39,249 nucleotides of DNA, taken from assembly GCA_020443345.1 (NCBI GenBank), contig JAGRIH010000012.1, positions 40,704 to 79,952 of the forward strand, given 5' to 3'. Source of the DNA: Halioglobus sp. GTDB lineage: Bacteria > Pseudomonadota > Gammaproteobacteria > Pseudomonadales > Halieaceae. Numbering within the stretch: the stretch's first letter is position 1; every line of letters starts with the position of its first letter. The notes under the pieces are model-generated. The model did no database searches, had not been told where the DNA came from, and saw only the letters and a list, made by a program, of their open reading frames with translations. Shown piece by piece: positions 16,234-25,162 of the stretch. The translations under genes were made by a program, and so were the position numbers.

Positions 16234-19200
16234 TCACTGCTCCGCCTCTGAGAACTCCACCCGAGTCCAGCCCCAGTCGTCAAACAACACGTATATAGCC
16301 GGAATAATCACCAGCACCAGGACGGTGGTGGTGAGCAGACCAAACACCACCGAAATGACCAGCGGCTTGATGGACGCCGACTGGACGCTGGTTTCCGCCA
16401 GCAGCGGCAGCAGTCCGGCGATCGTGGTGGTGGAGGTAATAACGATCGCGCGCAGGCGGTCGCGACTGGCCTGTCCGGCCGCGGTGACCGCGCTCAAGCC
16501 CCTGGCGCGGTGCTCTTTGATGAACTGGATCAGCAAAATGGCGTCGTTGACCACGATGCCGGCCAGCGACGCGGCGCCGATCAACGAGGGCATGGAAATG
16601 TGCCAGCCCAGCAGCACGTGGCCCCACAGGGCGCCGACGAAGGCCAGCGGAATCGCCAGCATGACGATAACGGGCTCGGCATAGCTGCGAAACTGGAACG
16701 ACAAAATGACATAGATACCCAGCAGGCCGATCAGCAGACCGCGCACAATCGAACCGCCGGTCTCCGCCGAGCGTGCCACCTGGCCTTCGAAGCTCAGCGC
16801 GACGTCGGGATGGCGCTGCCGGAAACCGGCGAGCCAGTCGGCGCGCATGGCGTTGACAATTGCCTGGGCGCTGGCCGCGCGCACATCCACATTGGCCTGC
16901 ACTGTGACTGTGCGCCTGCCGTCCACGCGGGTGATCATCGCCCAGTCGCGCCGGTCCTGCGTTTGTACCACGACCTCCAGCGGCACCTGCCGTCCGTCGG
17001 GTAGCACAATAGTCTGCTCGGCCAGATCGTCCAGGCTGTCTCTGTCGCGCGTATCCTGGCACACCAGCACTTCCACATCGCGCCGACCGATACGCTGGGT
17101 GTCGGCAATGTCGCCGAGAAAGGCCGCACGCAACTGGGAGGCGACGGTTTCCGCGGTCAATCCCAGTGCGAGGGCGCCGTGGGTGAGGGTAAAGGTGCGC
17201 TGCGGCTTGCCCGGTCGCAGGTCATCGATGATGTTATAGACTGCCTCATAACCTGCCAGATGCCCGGCCACGTCCAGCGCCGCCGCCTTGAGGTCATCCA
17301 GCTCGGCTCCCTGCAGGCGCACTTCGAGGGGAACGCCGGCCGGACCGAAACCCGGCTCCTGGATAATCAGGCTCGCCAGTCCCGGTATGTCGCCAATCTG
17401 CTGGCGCCAGGCCGCAGTCAACTCATCCAGCGTAACGGTGCGGTGCTCGGCACTCAACAAATCCACCATCACAGTGGCCACATGGGCGCCGGACTCCAGG
17501 GCACTGGGATTGTAATTGAAACGCACCTGGACCGCCGCCACCAGCGCGGCGCCGTCCGGCTGCTGTGGCGTCAGGCGCTCATCGAGCTGGCGCAGCGCCG
17601 CGACCACGTGCTGCGCGGCGCGCTCCGTGCGCGCCAGCGGCGTGCCCTGGGGCAGGAGCAGCCGCGCCTCCAGGGTGTCGCCATCCATATCCGGCATCGC
17701 TTCCGTGCTGATGTGGCCGCCGGCGAGAAAGCCCGCGGTGCCCAACAGGATCAGCAGCACCGCGCCGAGCACCGCGTGCCGCCAGCGCGCGGACGCGTCC
17801 GCCAGGCGGCCGACGCGTTCACGCAGCGCTTCGAAACGCCGGTCAAAGCCCTGCCGCAGGCGCCAGCGCTCGCCACTTCGAAGCGACGCCACGCTGCCCT
17901 TGAGATGATGCGGCAGGACCCAGAAAGCTTCGATCAGACTGGCAAACAGCGCCGCGATCAATACCACCGGCAGCACCTCCAGCACGGCGCCCAATTCGCC
18001 GGCCAGAAACGACAGCGGTGCAAACACCCACACTGTCGTTAAAAATGAAGACATGACACCGGGCAGTACCTGCACGGTGCCATCCACCACTGCCCGCAGC
18101 GGCGGGAGGCCCCGCTGTGCCTGCACCGCGATGTTGTCGGCAATGACGATGGCGTCGTCCATGACGATACCGATGGCCATCAGCAGCGCCACCAGTGTGA
18201 TCATGTTCAGCGACAGGCCACTCACACTCATGACAAAAAACGCGCCGGCAAAGGCTACCGGCAAGCCGAGCACCGCCCACAGGGCCAGGCGCGGCCGGAA
18301 AAACAGCGCCATCACCAGGATCAGCAGGGCCAGCCCCGCCACGCCGTTGCTCACCAGCATCGCCAGGCGCTCACGCACAATGCTGGTCATATCCTGCGTC
18401 AGTGCCAGCTGTAGGCGCCCGTCGAGACGTTGCCGCTCGGCGGCCACCAGTGCCGACACCTCATCCAGCACTGCCAGCGTATCGTCGCGCAAGGTCTTGC
18501 TGACTTCCAGCACCACCGCCCGTTCGCCGTTGAACAGGACTTTGGCCTCGGGCTGCTCCCCCACCTCCCGCAGACTGGCAATTTCGCCCAGCGTCAGTTC
18601 GCCACCGGCGGCGCCCGCCACCACCACCAGATCCGCCAGCTCACGCAGACTGCGGCGCTGATCGGTGAAGCGCAGCAACACATCGCGGTCCGGCGTCTCC
18701 AGTGTGCCCAGCGGCACATCGATACTCTGCTGCCGCAGCCGCACGGCCAGGTCCCCGGCCGAGAGCCCATACTGGGCCAGCACGGCTCGCGGTACCTCGA
18801 CCTGCCACTGCCGCTGCGACAAACCCTGCAGCACAACCTGCGCTACGCCGGGCAATGTCATGATGCGCTCTTCCAGTTGCAGCGCGTAGTCCTCGAGCTG
18901 GTTGGGCGACACATCGCCACTGACCGCCACCGCGGCGACCAGGTCGCTGCGGTGCAGCTCCCGCACTACCGGCGGTTCCGCACGCGCCGGCAAATCGGTG
19001 AGGGCGTTGACCTCGGTATCGATGTCAGTCAAAAAGCGGATGGCATCGCCGCCGGACAGCATGGTCGCCGTGGCGCGCGCCAGGTTGTCCTGGGCCACGC
19101 ACACCAACTCGTCGAGATAGTCCACACCCTTGATCGCATCGTGCAGGCGGCGGCACACCGCGTCTTCCACGTCGGCGGCGCTGGCACCGCGGTAGACCAC

Positions 19201-19338
19201 CTCGACGCTGACCTCGACCGGACGGTAATCCGGAAAGGTCTCGCGCTTCAGGCCCGGCGCGGCAAACAGGCCGGCAGCGAGCAACAGTAGCAGCAGCAGG
19301 TTGGCCGCCGTGGGATGACCGGCAAACCAGCGGATCAC
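16234..19338 (-). CDS. RND-family efflux pump permease
   Basis: 1034 residues, the usual length of an AcrB/HAE-type inner-membrane RND pump driven by the proton gradient. The first membrane span is at the N-terminus (AANLLLLLLLAAGLFAA). A periplasmic porter domain with the SVEVVYRGASAADVE segment follows, then the TM4 region with the paired acids Asp394/Asp395 (MAIGIVMDDAIVIADN) expected in the proton relay. A second half of the same plan ends in VFGLLTTTVLVLVIIPAIYVLF. The start is GTG 19338; GTGA overlaps the adaptor's TGA by 4 nt, so translation is coupled to the adaptor. No outer-membrane TolC-type gene is present in the window, so one elsewhere would be needed. Substrate unknown. Confidence 0.93.
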   Translation of the reverse strand: MIRWFAGHPTAANLLLLLLLAAGLFAAPGLKRETFPDYRPVEVSVEVVYRGASAADVEDAVCRRLHDAIKGVDYLDELVCVAQDNLARATATMLSGGDAIRFLTDIDTEVNALTDLPARAEPPVVRELHRSDLVAAVAVSGDVSPNQLEDYALQLEERIMTLPGVAQVVLQGLSQRQWQVEVPRAVLAQYGLSAGDLAVRLRQQSIDVPLGTLETPDRDVLLRFTDQRRSLRELADLVVVAGAAGGELTLGEIASLREVGEQPEAKVLFNGERAVVLEVSKTLRDDTLAVLDEVSALVAAERQRLDGRLQLALTQDMTSIVRERLAMLVSNGVAGLALLILVMALFFRPRLALWAVLGLPVAFAGAFFVMSVSGLSLNMITLVALLMAIGIVMDDAIVIADNIAVQAQRGLPPLRAVVDGTVQVLPGVMSSFLTTVWVFAPLSFLAGELGAVLEVLPVVLIAALFASLIEAFWVLPHHLKGSVASLRSGERWRLRQGFDRRFEALRERVGRLADASARWRHAVLGAVLLILLGTAGFLAGGHISTEAMPDMDGDTLEARLLLPQGTPLARTERAAQHVVAALRQLDERLTPQQPDGAALVAAVQVRFNYNPSALESGAHVATVMVDLLSAEHRTVTLDELTAAWRQQIGDIPGLASLIIQEPGFGPAGVPLEVRLQGAELDDLKAAALDVAGHLAGYEAVYNIIDDLRPGKPQRTFTLTHGALALGLTAETVASQLRAAFLGDIADTQRIGRRDVEVLVCQDTRDRDSLDDLAEQTIVLPDGRQVPLEVVVQTQDRRDWAMITRVDGRRTVTVQANVDVRAASAQAIVNAMRADWLAGFRQRHPDVALSFEGQVARSAETGGSIVRGLLIGLLGIYVILSFQFRSYAEPVIVMLAIPLAFVGALWGHVLLGWHISMPSLIGAASLAGIVVNDAILLIQFIKEHRARGLSAVTAAGQASRDRLRAIVITSTTTIAGLLPLLAETSVQSASIKPLVISVVFGLLTTTVLVLVIIPAIYVLFDDWGWTRVEFSEAEQ

Positions 19339-20714
19339 GGCGCCGGCCCCTGCATCGGGTCCAGCGCCAACTGCTGTATGTGCCGCTCCAGCGCCACATC
19401 GCGGTGCGGCGCGACCGCCATGCCCGACACTGCCGGCAGCGGATCATCGACGATCAACACCTCGCCGGGCGCCAGCCCTGCTGCGACTACTGCCAGACCG
19501 CGCTGCTCGAAGGCCACGGTGACCGCGCGCCGCTGCAGGCGGTTCTCCCGTGTCAGCAGATAGACCTCGCCCTGATGCACCGCCGCCGCCGGCACGGCCA
19601 GCAGAGGCTGCGGACTGGCCACCGCCAAACTCACCTGCACGTACATATCGCGCTGCAGTGCAGGCCGTTCGGGCAGGCGCGCCAGGCCGTAGGGTTCATC
19701 GATCGTGACCACGACCCGCGCGCTGCGCGTGTCCGGATCGAGGCCGCTGGCAACCCTGCTCACTCGCGCGGGCCAGCGCAGGGCCGGGAACCCGGCCAGC
19801 GTCACTCCGGCGCGAATGGCCGAAAAATCCAGTCGCTGGGCGAGATCCAGCGCACCTGTCTGTGGTGAACCAGGCAGTGGCACCGCTCCCATCACGCGGC
19901 GCAACATGGCCAACGGCACCTGCGCCTCGACTTCGGCCTGCTCGATGCTGTCGGCCAGAAACAGCGACTGGCCGGCCTTGACGTACTGGTGTTCTTCCAC
20001 TGCCACGTCCCTGATGCGCAGATCGTAGGGCGCGGTGAAGCGCGTGTCTTCGAGGTCCTCTCGCGCCTGTTCCAACTGCGTGGTGGCGCGTCGCGTCTGC
20101 GCATCCAAATACTGTTGTTTCGAGGGCAGCAGCGCCAACTGGTTGTCCAGCGACTGCACGAGCTGGCGCTGCGCCAGTGTCGCGCGGCGCTGCTCATCGA
20201 GCCGCGAGCGCGATACCGCATCGGTGCCGGCCAGCCGCTCGATGCGGCTCAGTTCCCGCTCGGACAACTGCAGCCGCTCGCTTTCAAGCTGTAACAGGGC
20301 CCGGGTATTGTCCGTTTCCCTGGCCAGTTGCTCCCGTTCGGCCGCCAGTGAGGCCACGTCGGCCTCAGCCGCGGCAATCGCCAATCGGTAGCGACTCGGG
20401 TCCAACGCCAGCAACAGCGTGCCCGCCGGCAACAGCGTACCGCTGCGCAGTTGCGCATGGCGCTGCACTACCCGCCCGGCCACGTTGGCCACTGCCTGCC
20501 AGGTTTGTGCCGGGCGGGTGACGCCAAAACCCCGCGCGGTCAGCACAAAAGGCATGGCTTGTACTTCGATCACCGTCAGAATCGGGGCCTGCGCTGCCAA
20601 CTCGGTGCGAGCCGGCCCCTGGCGATTGACAACCAGCAGCGTCAGAGTGAGCAGCCCCGCCAGCAACCCGGCCACTGCGAGACTTTTGTGACTGCCAAAC
20701 GACCACCGCACCAT
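19335..20714 (-). CDS. RND periplasmic adaptor (membrane fusion protein)
   Basis: About 459 residues. The N-terminal membrane anchor/signal (SLAVAGLLAGLLTLTLLVVN) is followed by a lipoyl-like half (TWQAVANVAGRVVQRHAQLRSGTLLPAG), a long alpha-helical hairpin (~110-220, rich in Gln/Glu/Arg) and the second lipoyl half/barrel (TRFTAPYDLRIRDVAVEEHQYVKAGQSLF). This is the standard order for the adaptor that links an RND pump to an outer-membrane channel. Start choice: the ATG at 20714 overlaps the stop of the preceding small gene as TGATG and has GGGGGA 8 nt upstream, so I prefer it over the ATG three codons earlier (20723). The 3' end overlaps the RND pump start by 4 nt. Confidence 0.9.
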   Translation of the reverse strand: MVRWSFGSHKSLAVAGLLAGLLTLTLLVVNRQGPARTELAAQAPILTVIEVQAMPFVLTARGFGVTRPAQTWQAVANVAGRVVQRHAQLRSGTLLPAGTLLLALDPSRYRLAIAAAEADVASLAAEREQLARETDNTRALLQLESERLQLSERELSRIERLAGTDAVSRSRLDEQRRATLAQRQLVQSLDNQLALLPSKQQYLDAQTRRATTQLEQAREDLEDTRFTAPYDLRIRDVAVEEHQYVKAGQSLFLADSIEQAEVEAQVPLAMLRRVMGAVPLPGSPQTGALDLAQRLDFSAIRAGVTLAGFPALRWPARVSRVASGLDPDTRSARVVVTIDEPYGLARLPERPALQRDMYVQVSLAVASPQPLLAVPAAAVHQGEVYLLTRENRLQRRAVTVAFEQRGLAVVAAGLAPGEVLIVDDPLPAVSGMAVAPHRDVALERHIQQLALDPMQGPAP

Positions 20715-21040
20715 CACGCACATCCCCCGGTCTGTTGCAAACCTCCCGATCTGGCTGGGGTGAGCGGGTGCAGAAAAGAGGCACGGGGTATGCGTGGGCA
20801 GCAGGCGGCATTTTTTTGGATGGCGTGGCGCAGCGTGTCACGCTCGCCGTCTTCGGCCAGCAGCTCAGTGAGCGCAGTATCGCTGGCCCGGATGCGCATC
20901 TGCGCGTGCGCGTAGCTGCGGCACACGACCTCGACCGCCGCCCCCTGGGCCTGCACTGCGTCCAGGCTCAAGCGGTAATCGCTCAGCGCGATCGCCGGCG
21001 CACGCAGCGTGTGGTACCGCGTCATCGCCAAACTGGTCAT
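20714..21040 (-). CDS. Uncharacterised 108-aa protein in the efflux operon
   Basis: I do not recognise a family. The ATG at 21040 has AGGAG 5 nt upstream and starts 30 nt after the ABC permease stop. Its stop overlaps the adaptor ATG as TGATG. These coupled junctions, more than its sequence, support a real gene. The product is soluble-looking, with no signal peptide or membrane span, a helical middle (AIALSDYRLSLDAVQAQ, TALTELLAEDGERDTLRHAI), and a Pro/Arg/Gly-rich tail with a CC pair. A GTG eight codons earlier (21064) is a weaker start. It could be a short regulatory or accessory protein, or a leader whose translation only couples the adaptor to the genes upstream. Confidence 0.5.
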   Translation of the reverse strand: MTSLAMTRYHTLRAPAIALSDYRLSLDAVQAQGAAVEVVCRSYAHAQMRIRASDTALTELLAEDGERDTLRHAIQKNAACCPRIPRASFLHPLTPARSGGLQQTGGCA

Positions 21041-21070
21041 AGCAACTCCTGCATGGTTGTCCACCCCAGG

Positions 21071-22195
21071 TTACTGCAGGCGGCTGCGGACGAACCGGGT
21101 CGCCAGCGTCAGCGTCACCAGTGCGATCACTGCCAGCGGCCAGGTATTGGCAATGATGTCCGCTGCTGGCATCGCCTTGAGAAAAGTACCCTCGACGATC
21201 ACCAGAAAATGCGTCAGCGGTATCAACTGCGCTGCCCACTGCAGCACCTGGGGCATGTTTTCCACCGGGGTGGCAAAGCCGGACAGCAGCACGGACGGCA
21301 CGCCGACGGCAAAGGCGCCGAGAATGGCCTGCTGCTGCGTTGCGGAGACCGACGAGATCATCAGGCCGATACCCACCACGGACAGAATGAACAGCAGCAG
21401 GCTCGGCAGCAACAGCAGAAACGAACCCGCCAGGGGGACGTGAAAGACAAACACCGCCAGCGCGATCATCAACAATCCCAGCACCGTGGCGATACCGAGC
21501 GCAGGCATGATCTTGGCGACGATGATTTCCAGCGTGGTGGTCGGCGACACCAGCAACTGATCGAAGGTGCCCAACTCGCGCTCGCGCGCGATCGACAGCG
21601 CGGTGATCAGCAGCGCATTGAAGAAAACCAGAATGCCTGTGAGTGCCGGCACCACGAACCAGCGGTAGATCAAATTGGGATTGAACCAGTGGCGGATAAC
21701 GACAGGGTCAGTGTTGCGCCGGTCTCTGCCGGCATCGGCGCCGACGCCGGCGGCGATCGCATTGAGGTAACCCACCGTGATCTGGCCGGCATTGCTGCGG
21801 CGCCCGTCGACGATAACCTGGGCGATCCCGGTGTCTCCCGCGGCAATGGCGCGTGAAAAATCCGGACCCATATCGAGCCCGGCGATGACCTTGCGCCGGT
21901 CGATCAGCTCGCGCAGCGCGTCGCGGCTGCGCACCGTGTACACCTGCTTGACGAAGTCGGCAGCCGCGACGCGCGCCGTCAGTTCATGCGACCAGCGCCC
22001 GGCATCGCGATCGTAGACGGCGATACCGGCATTGCGTACTTCGAGAGTGGCGGCGAAGGTAAATACCAGCAACTGCATCAGTGGCGGCGCGAACACGACC
22101 AGGCGGCTGCGGGGGTCGCGCAGCAGGCTCAGGAGCTCCTTGACGATCTGCGCGCGCAGGCGGGCGTTGACGAGTGTATTCAACCACCGGCGCAT
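21071..22195 (-). CDS. ABC-2 type exporter permease (YbhR/YbhS-like), second subunit
   Basis: 374 residues. An N-terminal span (RLVVFAPPLMQLLVFTFAATLEV) is followed by a large periplasmic domain and a cluster of five membrane segments in the C-terminal half, including the motif FFNALLITALSIARERELGTFDQLLVSPTT, typical of ABC-2 permeases. Similar in plan to the gene just upstream on the minus strand (22199-23374); together they form the two-permease core of a YbhFSR-type exporter. The ATG at 22195 lies 3 nt after the upstream stop, consistent with tight co-translation. Confidence 0.92.
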   Translation of the reverse strand: MRRWLNTLVNARLRAQIVKELLSLLRDPRSRLVVFAPPLMQLLVFTFAATLEVRNAGIAVYDRDAGRWSHELTARVAAADFVKQVYTVRSRDALRELIDRRKVIAGLDMGPDFSRAIAAGDTGIAQVIVDGRRSNAGQITVGYLNAIAAGVGADAGRDRRNTDPVVIRHWFNPNLIYRWFVVPALTGILVFFNALLITALSIARERELGTFDQLLVSPTTTLEIIVAKIMPALGIATVLGLLMIALAVFVFHVPLAGSFLLLLPSLLLFILSVVGIGLMISSVSATQQQAILGAFAVGVPSVLLSGFATPVENMPQVLQWAAQLIPLTHFLVIVEGTFLKAMPAADIIANTWPLAVIALVTLTLATRFVRSRLQ

Positions 22196-22198
22196 TGC

Positions 22199-23374
22199 TC
22201 ACGCCTCCAGGTTCTTGCGGGTCTTGCGCTTGGCGATGGCGAAAAAGAGCATGCCGATCGCCGCCATTGCCGCCAGGTCCGGTAGAAACACCGGCCAGAC
22301 GTCGCCCGCCAGAAAAACCGTCTGCAGTGAGGAGACAAAGTAGCGCGCCGGTATCGCGTAGGTAATTACCTGGATCGGCGGTGGCATGGCGTCGATCTCG
22401 AAGAAAAACCCCGACAGCAGGAAAGCCGGCAAAAAACCCGAAAACAGGGCGATCTGCGACGCCAGGAACTGGTTTCTGGTGAGGGCCGAGATGAGCAGGC
22501 CCTGCCCGAGCGCAGGGATCAAAAACACCGCCGAGAGCAGCAACAGCGCCGCCAGCGAACCGCGCAGCGGCACGTCAAATACAAAGATCGCCAGCGCCGC
22601 GGAACCCAGCGTGGCGGCCATGCCCAGGGCGAAATACGGCAGCAGCTTGCCGACCAGGATCTCCGCCACCGAGGCCGGTGTCGACAGCACGGCCTCCATC
22701 GTCCCGCGCTCCCATTCGCGCGCCACTACCAGCGCGGTGAGCATGGTGCCAATGATGGTCATGACAATGGCGATGGCGCCGGGTACCAGCGCGCGGCGGC
22801 TTTCGAGTTCGGCGTTGAACCAGTAGCGCGGCTCCAGCGCAACGCCCGCCGCCGGCGCGCCGTCGGCGCGGCCCGCGCGCCAGGTCTGCACCACGCCCTG
22901 CGCGTAATTGGCGACGAAATTGGCCGTGTTGGGCTGCGAACCATCGGTGATCACCTGCACCAGCGGCTGCGGTACGCGCGCGGCCAGCCGCCGCTCGAAG
23001 TCCTGGGGGATCACCACATAGCCGCGCAGCGTCCCGGACACCACCTGCCCGGCGACCTCGCGGCGCTCGCGCGCGGGGGTCACGGCCAGATAGCGGGTGC
23101 CGGCAAAGGCGGCGGCCAGCGCCTGCGCAGCGGCGCTGTCGGATTCGAGCACCACGCCGATGCGCACCTCGCGCACGTCCAGCGACACCGCATAGGCGAA
23201 CAGGAACAGCAGCACCACCGGCAGCACAAACGCGATCAGAATGGTGGATGGATCGCGCACTGCCTGCAGGCTTTCCTTGTGTACCAGCGCGGCCAGGCGG
23301 CGCCAGTTGAATGGATCTCGGGCCCGCTGTGCGGGGGCTGCGCCGGTGCGGTTTGTGCGGGTCCCGGTGTTCAT
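22199..23374 (-). CDS. ABC-2 type exporter permease (YbhR/YbhS-like), first subunit
   Basis: 391 residues. The first membrane span is STILIAFVLPVVLLFLFAYAVSL, followed by a large extracytoplasmic domain (PQDFERRLAARVPQPLVQVITDGSQPN region). The C-terminal membrane half contains the signature VVAREWERGTMEAVLSTPASVAEILVGKLLPYF. It ends in a charged tail (IAKRKTRKNLEA). Its ATG at 23374 overlaps the ATPase stop as ATGA. With the ATPase and the HlyD-like adaptor it matches the E. coli ybhGFSR arrangement, an exporter implicated in drug and cation efflux. Confidence 0.92.
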   Translation of the reverse strand: MNTGTRTNRTGAAPAQRARDPFNWRRLAALVHKESLQAVRDPSTILIAFVLPVVLLFLFAYAVSLDVREVRIGVVLESDSAAAQALAAAFAGTRYLAVTPARERREVAGQVVSGTLRGYVVIPQDFERRLAARVPQPLVQVITDGSQPNTANFVANYAQGVVQTWRAGRADGAPAAGVALEPRYWFNAELESRRALVPGAIAIVMTIIGTMLTALVVAREWERGTMEAVLSTPASVAEILVGKLLPYFALGMAATLGSAALAIFVFDVPLRGSLAALLLLSAVFLIPALGQGLLISALTRNQFLASQIALFSGFLPAFLLSGFFFEIDAMPPPIQVITYAIPARYFVSSLQTVFLAGDVWPVFLPDLAAMAAIGMLFFAIAKRKTRKNLEA

Positions 23375-25161
23375 GCCGCGCTCGCGTCGGCGCGCGCCTG
23401 CGCGTCCAGGTCGGCCGACTGGACCAGATGGATGAACGCGTCCTCCATCGTCGGATCGGGGTGCGCGTCGTCGACGGCTCCGCGCTTGAGCGCATCGGGG
23501 GCATCCAGGGCAATCAGTCGCGCGCGATACATCATGGCCACGCGATCGCAGTACTCGGCCTCGTCCATGAAGTGGGTGGTGACCATCACGGTCACCCCCT
23601 TGCGCGCCAGGCCGTTGATGTGCGTCCAGAACTCGCGGCGGGTGATCGGGTCGACACCGGAGGTCGGCTCGTCGAGAAACAGCACCGGCGGGCGGTGCAT
23701 CAGGGCGCAGGCCAGCGCCAGTCGCTGCTTGTAGCCCAGCGGCAGCGCATCGGGCGAGGTGCCCAGGTATGGTTGCAGATCGAAGGTCTCGATCATCTCG
23801 TCGATGCGCTCGCGCCGGGCGCGGCCCTGTAGCCCATACACGCCGGCGGAAAAGTCGAGGTTCTGGCGCACCGACAGCAGCCCGTAGAGGGAAAACTTCT
23901 GCGCCATGTAGCCGAGCTGGCTTTTGGCCGCACCGGTCGCGCGCCGCAGGTCGCGCCCGACCACCTGAGCTTCGCCGGCGGTCGGCTTCAACAGCCCGCA
24001 GAGCATCTTGAAGGTCGTCGACTTGCCCGCGCCGTTGGGTCCGAGCAGGCCGAAAATCTCGCCCTTACGAACCTCGAAACTGACGCTGTCGGTGGCGGTA
24101 AAGTCGCCAAACCGTTTGCTCAAGTCGCGGCAGGACACCGCGATGTCCGACTCCAGCTCGACCGCGTCAAAGCGCTCGGCCAGCGCCGAGGTGCCGCCCG
24201 GCCCCCCGCCGAGCAGATCGATAAAGGCGTCCTCGAAACGCGGCTGCACGGGCTGGAGCGCCGCGCCGGTCTCCGCGACCAGGGCGTCGATTGCATCGCG
24301 AGCGGCGTCCGCGCGCAGCACCACGCGCACGGCATCGCCCTGGATCACGCCGTCGCTGACAGTGGGCAGATTCAACGCTTGCGACAGCACGGCGCGGCGC
24401 GCCGCACCGACCTGTTCGAGGCGAAAGCTGCGCCGGTCGATGCGCCGGGTGAGTTCGCGCGGCGGGCCGTCGAATTCAAGCTTGCCCGCGTTGAGCAGCA
24501 GCACGCTCTCGCAGCGCTCGGCCTCGTCGAGATAGGCCGTCGACCAGACCACGGCCATGCCGTCGTCGGTGAGTTCCCGCACCATGCGCCACAGGTCCTG
24601 GCGGCTGACCGGGTCGACGCCGACGCTGGGCTCGTCCAGCAGCAGTACCTCGGGCTTTGCCATCAGCGCGCAGGCCAGCCCCAGCTTTTGTTTCATGCCG
24701 CCCGAGAGCCGGCCGGCCAGGCGGCTGGTAAACGGGCCCAGGCGGGTAAAATCGAGCAGGTCCTCGAAGGTTGCGGCGTGCTGATCGGCATCCATGCCGC
24801 GCAGCCGCGCGTACAGGCGCATGTTCTCCAGCACCGACAGGTCCTCGTAGAGGCCGAAGCGCTGCGGCATGTAGCCGCTGGCGATGTGGATAGCGTCGTT
24901 GTCCTCGACCACGTCAAAGCCGGCCAGGGTGACGCTGCCGCCATCGGGCACCAACAGCCCGGTCATGACGCGCATCAGGGTGGTCTTGCCGGCGCCGTCC
25001 GGACCGACCAGGCCGGTGAGGCGGCCGTAATGGATAGTGGCACTGAAGCCGCACAATGCCTCGACCCGGCCAAAGTGTTTGGCCACATCCGCAATGACGA
25101 CGGCGGCCTCGCCGCGCCCGCGCGCGGTACCGCTGGCGATGTGTGCGGTTGCCCCACTCAT
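23371..25161 (-). CDS. Double ABC ATPase of the exporter (YbhF-like)
   Basis: 596 residues with two nucleotide-binding domains in tandem. NBD1: Walker A GPDGAGKTT (53-61), signature LSGGMKQ (152-158), Walker B LLLDEP with Glu177. Its switch position reads WSTAYLDEAE, so the usual histidine is alanine. NBD2: Walker A GPNGAGKST (374-382), signature LPLGYKQR instead of LSGGQ, Walker B FLDEP, and an intact switch histidine (MVTTHFMDEAE). NBD1's altered switch and NBD2's altered signature would fall in the same composite ATP site, leaving one canonical and one degenerate site. ATG 25161 lies 1 nt after the HlyD-gene stop. It should energise the two ABC-2 permeases downstream. Confidence 0.93.
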   Translation of the reverse strand: MSGATAHIASGTARGRGEAAVVIADVAKHFGRVEALCGFSATIHYGRLTGLVGPDGAGKTTLMRVMTGLLVPDGGSVTLAGFDVVEDNDAIHIASGYMPQRFGLYEDLSVLENMRLYARLRGMDADQHAATFEDLLDFTRLGPFTSRLAGRLSGGMKQKLGLACALMAKPEVLLLDEPSVGVDPVSRQDLWRMVRELTDDGMAVVWSTAYLDEAERCESVLLLNAGKLEFDGPPRELTRRIDRRSFRLEQVGAARRAVLSQALNLPTVSDGVIQGDAVRVVLRADAARDAIDALVAETGAALQPVQPRFEDAFIDLLGGGPGGTSALAERFDAVELESDIAVSCRDLSKRFGDFTATDSVSFEVRKGEIFGLLGPNGAGKSTTFKMLCGLLKPTAGEAQVVGRDLRRATGAAKSQLGYMAQKFSLYGLLSVRQNLDFSAGVYGLQGRARRERIDEMIETFDLQPYLGTSPDALPLGYKQRLALACALMHRPPVLFLDEPTSGVDPITRREFWTHINGLARKGVTVMVTTHFMDEAEYCDRVAMMYRARLIALDAPDALKRGAVDDAHPDPTMEDAFIHLVQSADLDAQARADASAA

Positions 25162-25162
25162 C

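Noticed and set aside
16083-16283. Longer N-terminus for WS/DGAT
   Set aside because: It would add residues unlike the family and overlap the RND gene end; TTG 16082 has a ribosome site and fits the family start.
17179-18042. Plus-strand frame opposite the RND pump
   Set aside because: Shadow of the RND gene; no domain and strongly biased composition.
20735-21856. Plus-strand frame of 373 codons across the small efflux ORF and ABC permease
   Set aside because: Arg/His/Gln-rich translation without motifs; the minus-strand genes explain the region.
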